DNA of 64,000 nt from Hydractinia symbiolongicarpus. Its lineage: Eukaryota > Cnidaria > Hydrozoa > Anthoathecata > Hydractiniidae. The notes below the pieces were generated by a model. It did no database searches. It was not told where the DNA came from and saw only the letters and a program-made list of their open reading frames with translations. The translations under genes were made by a program, and so were the position numbers. Shown piece by piece: positions 26,601 through 37,260 of the stretch; position 1 is the first letter of the stretch; each line of letters opens with the position of its first letter. Where the stretch lies: positions 12,524,001-12,588,000 of the forward strand of contig NC_079883.1 of assembly GCF_029227915.1 (NCBI RefSeq), in the 5' to 3' direction.

Positions 26601-27105
26601 TTCATTTTCATTTGTTGCCTTTTCATTTCAATGGCGCTGTGATATATTTCTTGTTATAACAGTTAAGGAACGTGGCGGTTGTTGAAAGTGTTTCCTATGA
26701 CATTTTCCTACGACATTTTCAGGTGATAGTACGAGAAAAAAGAGCTTTCAAATGCATACAAACTCGATCTATTGCCGATCGTCCAATAACCCTGACGGAA
26801 TGGCAAATAAAATAAAATTCCGCCGCCTTCCGAGGACTTATATCGCAATCACGTTTCGTAACAGCCAAGCGAGGTTTTACCTTAGCGTTTAAGTCACCAC
26901 CGACATTTGGCCGCGCAACTATTCTAAGCTCATTCATTTTGACTTAAGGAGGGGGCGAGCGCGGACGCAGGCCCCCACTACCAGAAATTGTACGGTCGAG
27001 TTACTGACGTTTGCAGTAATCGCAGAGGTCAGTAACTCAAAGAAATTAAATAAAAAAATTTGATCACAACGTCAAAATAAATTGCACGTATTTGCCCCTA
27101 CTAAT

Positions 27106-27223
27106 GTCTACGGCCATACCACGATGAACACACCCGTTCTCGTCTGATCACGGAAGTTAAGCATCGTCGGGCCGGGATAGTACTTGGATGGGCCCGCCTG
27201 GGAACTCCCGGTGTCGTAGGCTT
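27106..27223 (+). rRNA. 5S: 5S rRNA, array copy 44 (2-nt deletion)
   Basis: 118 nt with the GGGCCCG deletion allele; duplicate of copy 37, 4372 bp away. Confidence 0.86.
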
Positions 27224-27728
27224 TTCATTTTCATTTGTTGCCTTTTCATTTCAATGGCGCTGTGATATATTTCTTGTTATAACAATTAAGGAACGTGGCG
27301 GTTGTTGAAAGTATTTCCTATGACATTTTCCTACGACATTTTCAGGTGATAGTACGAGAAAAAAGAGCTTTCAAATGCATACAAACTCGATCTATTGCCG
27401 ATCATCCAATAACCCTGACGGAATGGCAAATAAAATAAAATTCCGCCGCCTTCCGAAGACTTATATCGCAATCACGTTTCGTAACAGCCAAGCGAGGTTT
27501 TACCTTAGCGCTTAAGTCACCACCGACATTTGGCCGCGCAACTATTCTAAGCTCATTCATTTTGACTTAAGGAGGGGGCGAGCGCGGACGCAGGCCCCCA
27601 CTACCAGAAGATGTACGGTCGAGTTACTGACGTTTGCAGTAATTGCAGAGGTCAGTAACTCAAAGAAATTAAATAAAAAAATTTGATCACAACGTCAAAA
27701 TAAATTGCACGTATTTGCCCCTACTAAT

Positions 27729-27848
27729 GTCTACGGCCATACCACGATGAACACACCCGTTCTCGTCTGATCACGGAAGTTAAGCATCGTCGGGCCGGCA
27801 TAGTACTTGGATGGGGGACCGCCTGGGAACTCCCGGTGTCGTAGGCTT
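27729..27848 (+). rRNA. 5S: 5S rRNA, array copy 45
   Basis: Variant G71C; duplicate of copy 38. Confidence 0.94.
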
Positions 27849-28353
27849 TTCATTTTCATTTGTTGCCTTTTCATTTCAATGGCGCTGTGTTATATTTCTT
27901 GCTATAACAATTAAGGAACGTGGCGGTTGTTGAAAGTGTTTTCTATGACATTTTCCTACGACATTTTCAGGTGATAGTACGAGAAAAAAGAGCTTTCAAA
28001 TGCATACAAACTCGATCTATTGCCGATCATCCAATAACCCTGACGGAATGGCAAATAAAATAAAATTCCGCCGCCTTGCGAGGACTTATATCGCAATCAC
28101 GTTTCGTAACAGCCAAGCGAGGTTTTACCTTAGCGTTTAAGTCACCACCGACATTTGGCCGCGCAACTATTCTAAGCTCATTCATTTTGACTTAAGGAGG
28201 GGGCGAGCGCGGACGCAGGCCCCCACTACCAGAAATTGTACGGTCGAGTTACTGACGTTTGCAGTAATCGCAGAGGTCAGTAACTCAAAGCAATTAAATA
28301 AAAAAATTTGATCACAACGTCAAAATAAATTGCACGTATTTGCCCCTACTAAT

Positions 28354-28473
28354 GTCTACGGCCATACCACGATGAACACACCCGTTCTCGTCTGATCACG
28401 GAAGTTAAGCATCGTCGGGCCGGGATAGTACTTGGATGGGGGACCGCCTGGGAACTCCCGGTGTCGTAGGCTT
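28354..28473 (+). rRNA. 5S: 5S rRNA, array copy 46
   Basis: Consensus gene; duplicate of copy 39. Confidence 0.95.
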
Positions 28474-28978
28474 TTCATTTTCATTTGTTGCCTTTTCGTT
28501 TCAATGGCGCTGTGATATATTTCCTGTTATAACAATTAAGGAACGTGGCGGTTGTTGAAAGTGTTTCCTATGACATTTTCCTACGACATTTTCAGGTGAT
28601 AGTACGAGAAAAAAGAGCTTTCAAATGCATACAAACTCGATCTATTGCCGATCATCCAATAACCCTGACGGAATGGCAAATAAAATAAAATTCCGCCGCC
28701 TTCCGAGGACTTATATCGCAATCACGTTTCGTAACAGCCAAGCGAGGTTTTACCTTAGCGTTTTAGTCACCACCGACATTTGGCCGCGCAACTATTCTAA
28801 GCTCATTCATTTTGACTTAAGGAGGGGGCGAGCGCGGACGCAGGCCCCCACTACCAGAAATTGTACGGTCGAGTTACTGACGTTTGCAGTAATCGCAGAG
28901 GTCAGTAACTCAAAGAAATTAAATAAAAAAATTTGATCACAACGTCAAAATAAATTGCACGTATTTGCCCCTACTAAT

Positions 28979-29098
28979 GTCTACGGCCATACCACGATGA
29001 ACACACCCGTTCTCGTCTGATCACGGAAGTTAAGCATCGTCGGGCCGGGATAGTACTTGGATGGGGGACCGCCTGGGAACTCCCGGTGTCGTAGGCTT
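28979..29098 (+). rRNA. 5S: 5S rRNA, array copy 47
   Basis: Consensus gene; duplicate of copy 40. Confidence 0.95.
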
Positions 29099-29603
29099 TT
29101 CATTTTCATTTGTTGCCTTTTCATTTCAATGGCGCTGGGATATATTTCTTGTTATAACAATTAAGGAACGTGGCGGTTGTTGAAAGTGTTTCCTATGACA
29201 TTTTCCTACGACATTTTCAGGTGATAGTACGAGAAAAAAGAGCTTTCAAATGCATACAAACTCGATCTATTGCCGATCATCCAATAACCCTGACGGAATG
29301 GCAAATAAAATAAAATTCCGCCGCCTTCCGAGGACTTATATCGCAATCACGTTTCGTAACAGCCAAGCGAGGTTTTACCTTAGCGTTTAAGTCACCACCG
29401 ACATTTGGCCGCGCAACTATTCTAAGCTCATTCATTTTGACTTAAGGAGGGGGCGAGCGCGGACGCAGGCCCCCACTACCAGAAATTGTACGGTCGAGTT
29501 ACTGACGTTTGCAGTAATCGCAGAGGTCAGTAACTCAAAGAAATTAAATAAAAAAATTTGATCACAACGTCAAAATAAATTGCACGTATTTGCCCCTACT
29601 AAT

Positions 29604-29723
29604 GTCTACGGCCATACCACGATGAACACACCCGTTCTCGTCTGATCACGGAAGTTAAACATCGTCGGGCCGGGATAGTACTTGGATGGGGGACCGCCTG
29701 GGAACTCCCGGTGTCGTAGGCTT
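29604..29723 (+). rRNA. 5S: 5S rRNA, array copy 48
   Basis: Variant G56A. Confidence 0.94.
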
Positions 29724-30228
29724 TTCATTTTCATTTGTTGCCTTTTCATTTCAATGGCGCTGTGATATATTTCTTGTTATAACAGTTAAGGAACGTGGCG
29801 GTTGTTGAAAGTGTTTCCTATGACATTTTCCTACGACATTTTCAGGTGATAGTACGAGAAAAAAAAGCTTTCAAATGCATACAAACTCGATCTATTGCCG
29901 ATCGTCCAATAACCCTGACGGAATGGCAAATAAAATAAAATTCCGCCGCCTTCCGAGGACTTATATCGCAATCACGTTTCGTAACAGCCAAGCGAGGTTT
30001 TACCTTAGCGTTTAAGTCACCACCGACATTTGGCCGCGCAACAATTCTAAGCTCATTCATTTTGACTTAAGGAGGGGGCGAGCGTGGACGCAGGCCCCCA
30101 CTACCAGAAATTGTACGGTCGAGTTACTGACGTTTGCAGTAATCGCAGAGGTCAGTAACTCAAAGAAATTAAATAAAAAAATTTGATCACAACGTCAAAA
30201 TAAATTGCACGTATTTGCCACTACTAAT

Positions 30229-30348
30229 GTCTATGGCCATACCACGATGAACACACCCGTTCTCGTCTGATCACGGAAGTTAAGCATCGTCGGGCCGGGA
30301 TAGTACTTGGATGGGGGACCGCCTGGGAACTCCCGGTGTCGTAGGCTT
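30229..30348 (+). rRNA. 5S: 5S rRNA, array copy 49
   Basis: Variant C6T in helix I. Confidence 0.94.
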
Positions 30349-30853
30349 TTCATTTTCATTTGTTGCCTTTTCATTTCAATGGCGCTGTGATATATTTCTT
30401 GTTATAACAATTAAGGAACGTGGCGGTTGTTGAAAGTGTTTCCTATGACATTTTCCTACGACATTTTCAGGTGATAGTACGAGAAAAAGGAGCTTTCAAA
30501 TGCATACAAACTCGATCTATTGCCGATCTTCCAATAACCCTGACGGAATGGCAAATAAAATAAAATTCCGCCGCCTTCCGAGGACTTATATCGCAATCAC
30601 GTTTCGTAACAGCCAAGCAAGGTTTTACCTTAGCGTTTAAGTCACCACCGACATTTGGCCGCGCAACTATTCTAAGCTCATTCATTTTGACTTAAGGAGG
30701 GGGCGAGCGCGGACGCAGGCCCCCACTACCAGAAATTGTACGGTCGAGTTACTGACGTTTGCAGTAATCGCAGAGGTCAGTAACTCAAAGAAATTAAATA
30801 AAAAAATTTGATCACAACGTCAAAATAAATTGCACGTATTTGCCCCTACTAAT

Positions 30854-30973
30854 GTCTACGGCCATACCTCGATGAACACACCCGTTCTCGTCTGATCGCG
30901 GAAGTTAAGCATCGTCGGGCCGGGATAGTACTTGGATGGGGGACCGCCTGGGAACTCCCGGTGTCGTAGGCTT
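30854..30973 (+). rRNA. 5S: 5S rRNA, array copy 50
   Basis: Variants A16T and A45G. Confidence 0.93.
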
Positions 30974-31478
30974 TTCATTTTCATTTGTTGCCTTTTCATT
31001 TCAATGGCGCTGTGATATATTTCTTGTTATAACAGTTAAGGAACGTGGCGGTTGTTGAAAGTGTTTCCTATGACATTTTCCTACGACATTTTCAGGTGAT
31101 AGTACGAGAAAAAAGAGCTTTCAAATGCATACAAACTCGATCTATTGCCGATCGTCCAATAACCCTGACGGAATGGCAAATAAAATAAAATTCCGCCGCC
31201 TTCCGAGGACTTATATCGCAATCACGTTTCGTAACAGCCAAGCGAGGTTTTACCTTAGCGTTTAAGTCACCACCGACATTTGGCCGCGCAACAATTCTAA
31301 GCTCATTCATTTTGACTTAAGGTGGGGGCGAGCGTGGACGCAGGCCCCCACTACCAGAAATTGTACGGTCGAGTTACTGACGTTTGCAGTAATCGCAGAG
31401 GTCAGTAACTCAAAGAAATTAAATAAAAAAATTTGATTACAACGTCAAAATAAATTGCACGTATTTGCCACTACTAAT

Positions 31479-31598
31479 GTCTATGGCCATACCACGATGA
31501 ACACACCCGTTCTCGTCTGATCACGGAAGTTAAGCATCGTCGGGCCGGGATAGTACTTGGATGGGGGACCGCCTGGGAACTCCCGGTGTCGTAGGCTT
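31479..31598 (+). rRNA. 5S: 5S rRNA, array copy 51
   Basis: Variant C6T. Confidence 0.94.
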
Positions 31599-32103
31599 TT
31601 CATTTTCATTTGTTGCCTTTTCATTTCAATGGCGCTGTGATATATTTCTTGTTATAACAATTAAGGAACGTGGCGGTGGTTGAAAGTGTTTCCTATGACA
31701 TTTTCCTACGACATTTTCAGGTGATAGTACGAGAAAAAAGAGCTTTCAAATGCATACAAACTCGATCTATTGACGATCATCCAATAACCCTGACGGAATG
31801 GCAAATAAAATAAAATTCCGCCGCCTTCCGAGGACTTATATCGCAATCACGTTTCGTAACAGCCAAGCGAGGTTTTACCTTAGCGTTTAAGTCACCACCG
31901 ACATTTGGCCGCGCAACTATTCTAAGCTCATTCATTTTGACTTAAGGAGGGGGCGAGCGCGGACGCAGGCCCCCACTACCAGAAATTGTACGGTCGAGTT
32001 ACTGACGTTTGCAGTAATCGCAGAGGTCAGTAACTCAAAGAAATTAAATAAAAAAATTTGATCACAACGTCAAAATAAATTGCACGTATTTGCCCCTACT
32101 AAT

Positions 32104-32223
32104 GTCTATGGCCATACCACGCTGAACACACCCGTTCTCGTCTGATCACGGAAGTTAAGCATCGTCGGGCCGGGATAGTACTTGGATGGGGGACCGCCTG
32201 GGAACTCCCGGTGTCGTAGGCTT
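32104..32223 (+). rRNA. 5S: 5S rRNA, array copy 52
   Basis: Variants C6T and A19C. Confidence 0.93.
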
Positions 32224-32728
32224 TTCATTTTCATTTGTTGCCTTTTCATTTCAATGGCGCTGTGATATATTTTTTGTTATAACAACTAAGGAACGTGGCG
32301 GTTGTTGAAAGTGTTTCCTATGACATTTTCCTACGACATTTTTAGGTGATAGTACGAGAAAAAAGAGCTTTCAAATGCATACAAACTCGATCTATTGCCG
32401 ATCATCCAATAACCCTGACGGAATGGCAAATAAAATAAAATTCCGCCGCCTTCCGAGGACTTATATCGCAATCACGTTTCGTAACAGCCAAGCGAGGTTT
32501 TACCTTAGCGTTTAAGTCACCACCGACATTTGGCCGCGCAACTATTCTAAGCTCATTCATTTTGACTTAAGGAGGGGGCGAGCGCGGACGCAGGCCCCCA
32601 CTACCAGAAATTGTACGGTCGAGTTACTGACGTTTGCAGTAATCGCAGAGGTCAGTAACTCAAAGAAATTAAATAAAAAAATTTGATCACAACGTCAAAA
32701 TAAATTGCACGTATTTGCCCCTACTAAT

Positions 32729-32848
32729 GTCTATGGCCATACCACGATGAACACACCCGTTCTCGTCTGATCACGGAAGTTAAGCATCGTCGGGCCGGGA
32801 TAGTACTTGGACGGGGGACCGCCTGGGAACTCCCGGTGTCGTAGGCTT
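32729..32848 (+). rRNA. 5S: 5S rRNA, array copy 53
   Basis: Variants C6T and T84C. Confidence 0.93.
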
Positions 32849-33353
32849 TTCATTTTCATTTGTTGCCTTTTCATTTCAATGGCGCTGTGATATATTTCTT
32901 GTTATAACAATTAAGGAACGTGGCGGTTGTTGAAAGTGTTTCCTATGACATTTTCCTACGACATTTTCAGGTAACAGTACGAGAAAAAAGAGCTTTCAAA
33001 TGCATACAAACTCGATCTATTGCCGATCATCCAATAACCCTGACGGAATGGCAAATAAAATAAAATTCCGCCGCCTTCCGAGGACTTATATCGCAATCAC
33101 GTTTCGTAACAGCCAAGCGAGGTTTTACCTTAGCGTTTAAGTCACCACCGACATTTGGCCGCGCAACTATTCTAAGCTCATTCATTTTGACTTAAGGAGG
33201 GGGCGAGCGCGGACGCAGGCCCCCACTACCAGAAATTGTACGGTCGAGTTACTGACGTTTGCAGTAATCGCAGAGGTCAGTAACTCAAAGAAATTAAATA
33301 GAAAAATTTGATCACAACATCAAAATAAATTGCACGTATTTGCCCCAACTAAT

Positions 33354-33473
33354 GTCTACGGCCATACCACGATGAACACACCCGTTCTCGTCTGATCACG
33401 GAAGTTAAGCATCGTCGGGCCGGGATAGTACTTGGATGGGGGACCGCCTGGGAACTCCCGGTGTCGTAGGCTT
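33354..33473 (+). rRNA. 5S: 5S rRNA, array copy 54
   Basis: Consensus sequence. Confidence 0.95.
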
Positions 33474-33978
33474 TTCATTTTCATTTGTTGCCTTTTCATT
33501 TCAATGGCGCTGTGATATATTTCTTGTTATAACAATTAAGGAACGTGGCGGTTGTTGAAAGTGTTTCCTATGACATTTTCCTACGACATTTTCAGGTGAT
33601 AGTACGAGAAAAAAGAGCTTTCAAATGCATACAAACTCGATCTATTGCCGATCATCCAATAACCCTGACGGAATGGCAAATAAAATAAAATTCCGCCGCC
33701 TTCCGAGGACTTATATCGCAATCACGTTTCGTAACAGCCAAGCGAGGTTTTACCTTAGCGTTTAAGTCACCACCGACATTTGGCCGCGCAACTATTCTAA
33801 GCTCATTCATTTTGACTTAAGGAGGGGGCGAGCGCGGACGCAGGCCCCCACTTCCAGAAATTGTACGGTCAAGTTACTGACGTTTGCAGTAATCGCAGAG
33901 GTCAGTAACTCAAAGAAATTAAATAAAAACATTTGATCACAGCGTCAAAATAAATTGCACGTATTTGCCCCTACTAAT

Positions 33979-34098
33979 GTCTACGGCCATACCACGATGA
34001 ACACACCCGTTCTCGTCTGATCAGGGAAGTTAAGCATCGTCGGGCCGGGATAGTACTTGGATGGGGGACCGCCTGGGAACTCCCGGTGTCGTAGGCTT
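33979..34098 (+). rRNA. 5S: 5S rRNA, array copy 55
   Basis: Variant C46G. Confidence 0.94.
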
Positions 34099-34603
34099 TT
34101 CATTTTCATTTGTTGCCTTTTCATTTCAATGGCGCTGTGATATATTTCTTGTTATAACAATTAAGGAACGTGGCGGTTGTTGAAAGTGTTTCCTATGACA
34201 TTTTCCTACGACATTTTCAGGTGATAGTACGAGAAAAAAGAGCTTTCAAATGCATACAAACTCGATCTATTGCCGATCATCCAATAACCCTGACGGAATG
34301 GAAAATAAAATAAAATTCCGCCGCCTTCCGAGGACTTATATCGCAATCACGTTTCGTAACAGCCAAGCGAGGTTTTACCTTAGCGTTTAAGTCACCACCG
34401 ACATTTGGCCGCGCAACTATTCTAAGCTCATTCATTTTGACTTAAGAAGGGGGCGAGCGCCGACGCAGGCCCCCACTACCAGAAATTGTACGGTCGAGTT
34501 ACTGACGTTTGCAGTAATCGCAGAGGTCAGTAACTCAAAGAAATTAAATAAAAAAATTTGATTACAACGTCAAAATAAATTGCACGTATTTGCCACTACT
34601 AAT

Positions 34604-34723
34604 GTCTATGGCCATACCACGATGAACACACCCGTTCTCGTCTGATCACGGAAGTTAAGCATCGTCGGGCCGGGATAGTACTTGGATGGGGGACCGCCTG
34701 GGAACTCCCGGTGTCGTAGGCTT
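34604..34723 (+). rRNA. 5S: 5S rRNA, array copy 56
   Basis: Variant C6T. Confidence 0.94.
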
Positions 34724-35228
34724 TTCATTTTCATTTGTTGCCTTTTCATTTCAATGGCGCTGTGATATATTTCTTGTTATAACAATTAAGGAACGTGGCG
34801 GTTGTTGAAAGTGTTTCCTATGACATTTTCCTACGACATTTTCAGGTGATAGTACGAGAAAAAAGAGCTTTCAAATGCATACAAACTCGATCCATTGCCG
34901 ATCATCCAATAACCCTGACGGAATGGCAAATAAAATAAAATTCCGCCGCCTTCCGAGGACTTATATCGCAATCACGTTTCGTAACAGCCAAGCGAGGTTT
35001 TACCTTAGCGTTTAAGTCACCACCGACATTTGGCCGCGCAACTATTCTAAGCTCATTCAATTTGACTTAAGGAGGGGGCGAGCGCGGACGCAGGCCCCCA
35101 CTACCAGAAATTGTACGGTCGAGTTACTGACGTTTGCAGTAATCGCAGAGGTCAGTAACTCAAAGAAATTAAATAGAAAAATTTGATCACAACGTCAAAA
35201 TAAATTGCACGTATTTGCCCCTACTAAT

Positions 35229-35348
35229 GTCTACGGCCATACCACGATGAACACACCCGTTCTCGTCTGATCACGGAAGTTAAGCATCGTCGGGCCGGGA
35301 TAGTACTTGGATGGGGGACCGCCTGGGAACTCCCGGTGTCGTAGGCTT
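35229..35348 (+). rRNA. 5S: 5S rRNA, array copy 57
   Basis: Consensus sequence. Confidence 0.95.
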
Positions 35349-35853
35349 TTCATTTTCATTTGTTGCCTTTTCATTTCAATGGCGCTGTGATATATTTCTT
35401 GTTATAACAATTAAGGAACGTGGCGGTTGTTGAAAGTGTTTCCTATGACATTTTCCTACGACATTTTCAGGTGATAGTACGAGAAAAAAGAGCTTTCAAA
35501 TGCATACAAACTCGATCTATTGCCGATCATCCAATAACCCTGACGGAATGGCAAAAAAAATAAAATTCCGCCGCCTTCCGAGGACTTATATCGCAATCAC
35601 GTTTCGTAACAGCCAAGCGAGGTTTTACCTTAGCGTTTAAGTCACCACCGACATTTGGCCGCGCAACTATTCTAAGCTCATTCATTTTGACTTAAGGAGG
35701 GGGCGAGCGCGGACGCAGGTCCCCACTACCATAAATTGTACGGTCGAGTTACTGACGTTTGCAGTAATCGCAGAGGTCAGTAACTCAAAGAAATTAAATA
35801 AAAAAATTTGATCACAACGTCAAAATAAATTGCACGTATTTGCCCCTACTAAT

Positions 35854-35973
35854 GTCTACGGCCATACCACGATGAACACACCCGTTCTCGTCAGATCACG
35901 GAAGTTAAGCATCGTCGGGCCGGGATAGTACTTGGATGGGGGACCGCCTGGGAACTCCCGGTGTCGTAGGCTT
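35854..35973 (+). rRNA. 5S: 5S rRNA, array copy 58 (flanks the island)
   Basis: Variant T40A. Last 5S gene before the island; its downstream spacer leads into the complete U1 gene. Confidence 0.94.
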
Positions 35974-36321
35974 TTCATTTTCATTTGTTGCCTTTTCATT
36001 TCAATGGCGCTGTGATATATTTCTTGTTATAACAATTAAGGAACGTGGCGGTTGTTGAAAGTGTTTCCTATGACATTTTCCTACGACATTTTCAGGTAAT
36101 AGTACGAGAAAAAAGAGCTTTCAAATGCATACAAACTCGATCTATTGCCGATCATCCAATAACCCTGACGGAATGGCAAATAAAATAAAATTCCGCCGCC
36201 TTCCGAGGACTTTTATCGCAATCACGTTTCGTAACAGCCAAGCGAGGTTTTACCTTAGCGTTTAAGTCACCACCGACATTTGGCCGCGCAACTATTCTAA
36301 GCTCATTCATTTTGACTTAAG

Positions 36322-36488
36322 GAGGGGGCGAGCGCGGACGCAGGCCCCCACTACCAGAAATTGTACGGTCGAGTTACTGACGTTTGCAGTAATCGCAGAG
36401 GTCAGCCCAAGCGTAGTGCAATGCAAGAGCCTCACTCTGGAAGAAAACCCCTCATTGATCAGTCTTTACTTCCCCGTCAGGTAAGTAT
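36322..36488 (-). ncRNA. U1: U1 snRNA, complete, spanning the repeat/island junction
   Basis: RNA of the U1 snRNP, which recognises 5' splice sites. On the minus strand it starts ATACTTACCTG, the invariant sequence that pairs with the 5' splice site. It continues through stem-loop I, CCAGAGTGAGGCTC, the U1A-binding loop ATTGCAC of stem-loop II, CTGACCTCTGCGATTA of stem-loop III, Sm site AATTTCTGG and stem-loop IV closed by GCG-TCCG-CGC. About 167 nt, against 164 in human. The 3' half (to 36405) is ordinary 5S-repeat sequence; the 5' half lies in the island. A shared upstream element lies 49-57 bp before the start. The loop bound by U1-70K reads GATCAATGAG rather than the usual GATCACGAAG, and pairing around it looks weak, so this copy may be decaying. 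Identity is certain, activity is not. Confidence 0.93.
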
Positions 36489-36679
36489 GAGTTGGAACTG
36501 CACCGTAGCATGAGGGTACCCTTCAAAGTTTGTTAATGCTTGTGGCTTGAGTGTGTTATAAACTGCCGTGTTGCGGGGCATAGGCTGTATTCTCCCCCAG
36601 TGTACGCGTTTTGTTCCCGCCGTAGACTATGCAGAGTGCCGTCGGAAAGAGGACTGCTATTATTCTTTTTTTGCTTATG
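36489..36679. other. U1-U2 intergenic region
   Basis: Contains the U1 upstream region, including the candidate PSE, and the sequence after the U2 3' end. Short ORFs here on both strands overlap the U2 gene and are not credible. No other feature seen. Confidence 0.6.
36537..36545 (-). promoter_or_regulatory. Candidate PSE of the U1 gene
   Basis: TGCTTGTGG on the + strand (CCACAAGCA in gene orientation) lies 49-57 bp upstream of the U1 start. The identical 9-mer stands 46-54 bp upstream of U2. Spacing fits the proximal sequence element of snRNA genes, bound by SNAPc; the function is inferred. Confidence 0.6.
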
Positions 36680-36865
36680 TGGGCCGCCATCGGTAATAGT
36701 GCAACACCAAGGCAACCCGTGGTCACGGCGTGAATGAATCCACCTCCATGACCCAAGGCCAAAAATCAGATTATTATACTGACCATTCAGAGAATGGCCT
36801 ACCAGATATTAAACTGATAAGAACAGATACTACACTTGATCTTAGCCATTAGGCAGAAAAGCGAT
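36680..36865 (-). ncRNA. U2: U2 snRNA
   Basis: RNA of the U2 snRNP, which binds the intron branch site. On the minus strand it begins ATCGCTTTTCTGCC and runs into GGCTAAGATCAAGTGTAGTA, the highly conserved block containing the branch-site-pairing GTAGTA (36828-36833), then TTATCAGTTTAATATCTG. The Sm site GATTTTTGG lies at 36759-36767. The 3' domain ends with a GGTTGCCTTGGTGTTGCAC stem-loop like animal stem-loop IV. Length about 186 nt, typical of the family. Stem-loop I differs from most animals (TGCC-TAAT-GGC instead of GGCC-TTTT-GGC). It lies head-to-tail upstream of U1 with a 191-bp gap. The 3' end is estimated to within a few bases. Confidence 0.92.
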
Positions 36866-36910
36866 AAAGAAAAAGCGTTGCCATGATAGGCATCGTCCAC
36901 ACACCGTAAC

Positions 36911-36919
36911 TGCTTGTGG
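36911..36919 (-). promoter_or_regulatory. Candidate PSE of the U2 gene
   Basis: TGCTTGTGG on the + strand, 46-54 bp upstream of the U2 start and identical to the element upstream of U1. The match extends to TAACTGCTTGTGG here against TAATGCTTGTGG at U1. Confidence 0.6.
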
Positions 36920-37187
36920 AGCATGTCACGTTACTGTAAAGCTTACAACTGTCACCGCGTACGGATGGACGGCGACATAGTAAAAATCACGGCTGTTGAT
37001 TTAGCCGTAGGATGGAGAGCGACTGTAGCGAGTGGATGGTAACTTACATGAATGCTAACAAAGGCGACGATACTAAGTGCGTGATATTACTTTCCAATAT
37101 GTCTGCGTACATTCCGTTTATCAACGCATTACGCCAGAACGTGCGCGCGCGTTACACAGTAGACCATGCAGCCGAAATGCGACAGTG
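36920..37187. other. Intergenic region between U2 promoter and tRNA 3' end
   Basis: No gene seen. It holds the sequence downstream of the minus-strand tRNA. No run of four or more T occurs on the minus strand within about 200 nt of the tRNA; the first is opposite the A-run near 36983. Confidence 0.55.
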
Positions 37188-37260
37188 CGACCCTGCCAGG
37201 AGTCGAACCTGGAATCCCCTGATTCGTAGTCAGATGCCTTATCCATTGGGCCACAGGGCC
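37188..37260 (-). tRNA. tRNA-Arg: tRNA-Arg(ACG)
   Basis: Reads CGN arginine codons after A34 is converted to inosine. The 73-nt minus-strand sequence folds as a full cloverleaf: acceptor GGCCCTG with CAGGGTC and discriminator G73; D arm around GCCCAATGGATAAGGC; anticodon arm TCTGA-CTACGAA-TCAGG with anticodon ACG; T arm CCAGG-TTCGACT-CCTGG. Internal A box TGGCCCAATGG and B box GGTTCGACTCC match the Pol III consensus. No intron; CCA is not encoded. Unusually, no T-run terminator follows closely. It stands alone between U2 and H1. Confidence 0.95.

Larger units (their letters stand above)
22734..29228 (+). repeat. Duplicated four-unit tract spaced by seven units
   Basis: Units starting at 22734, 23357, 23982 and 24607 match those at 27106, 27729, 28354 and 28979, all 4372 bp apart. 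Shared private marks are the 2-nt 5S deletion, CCTTGCGAGG, CAAAGCAATT, TTTCCTGTT, GTTTTAGTCACC and GCGCTGGGATA. Each copy also has a few private changes (for example GCGCTTAAG near 27508), so the event is not brand new. Confidence 0.88.
1..36405 (+). repeat. 5S rDNA tandem array, block A (58 gene copies)
   Basis: Head-to-tail tandem array of a unit of almost exactly 625 bp; 5S starts run from 238 to 35854, with only 1-2 bp length changes in a few units. Each unit holds, in order: the 120-nt 5S gene (+); a T-rich terminator stretch; a spacer with a 13-bp direct repeat (CTAYGACATTTTC twice); an 84-bp remnant of a U1 snRNA gene on the minus strand at offsets +468 to +551 from the 5S start; and an AT-rich stretch before the next 5S gene. 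The window opens in mid-spacer. The block stops at GGTCAG in the U1 part of its last unit, where full-length U1 sequence continues. The spacers encode no protein that I can support. Confidence 0.97.

Noticed and set aside
26719-26937. 72-residue minus-strand ORFs here and at 29842, 30467, 31092 and 43839
   Set aside because: Spacer haplotype effect: a single base change removes a stop in some units. Not conserved across the array, so not a gene.
36533-36762. Three overlapping short ORFs on both strands
   Set aside because: They overlap the U2 gene and its flank and have no coding character.
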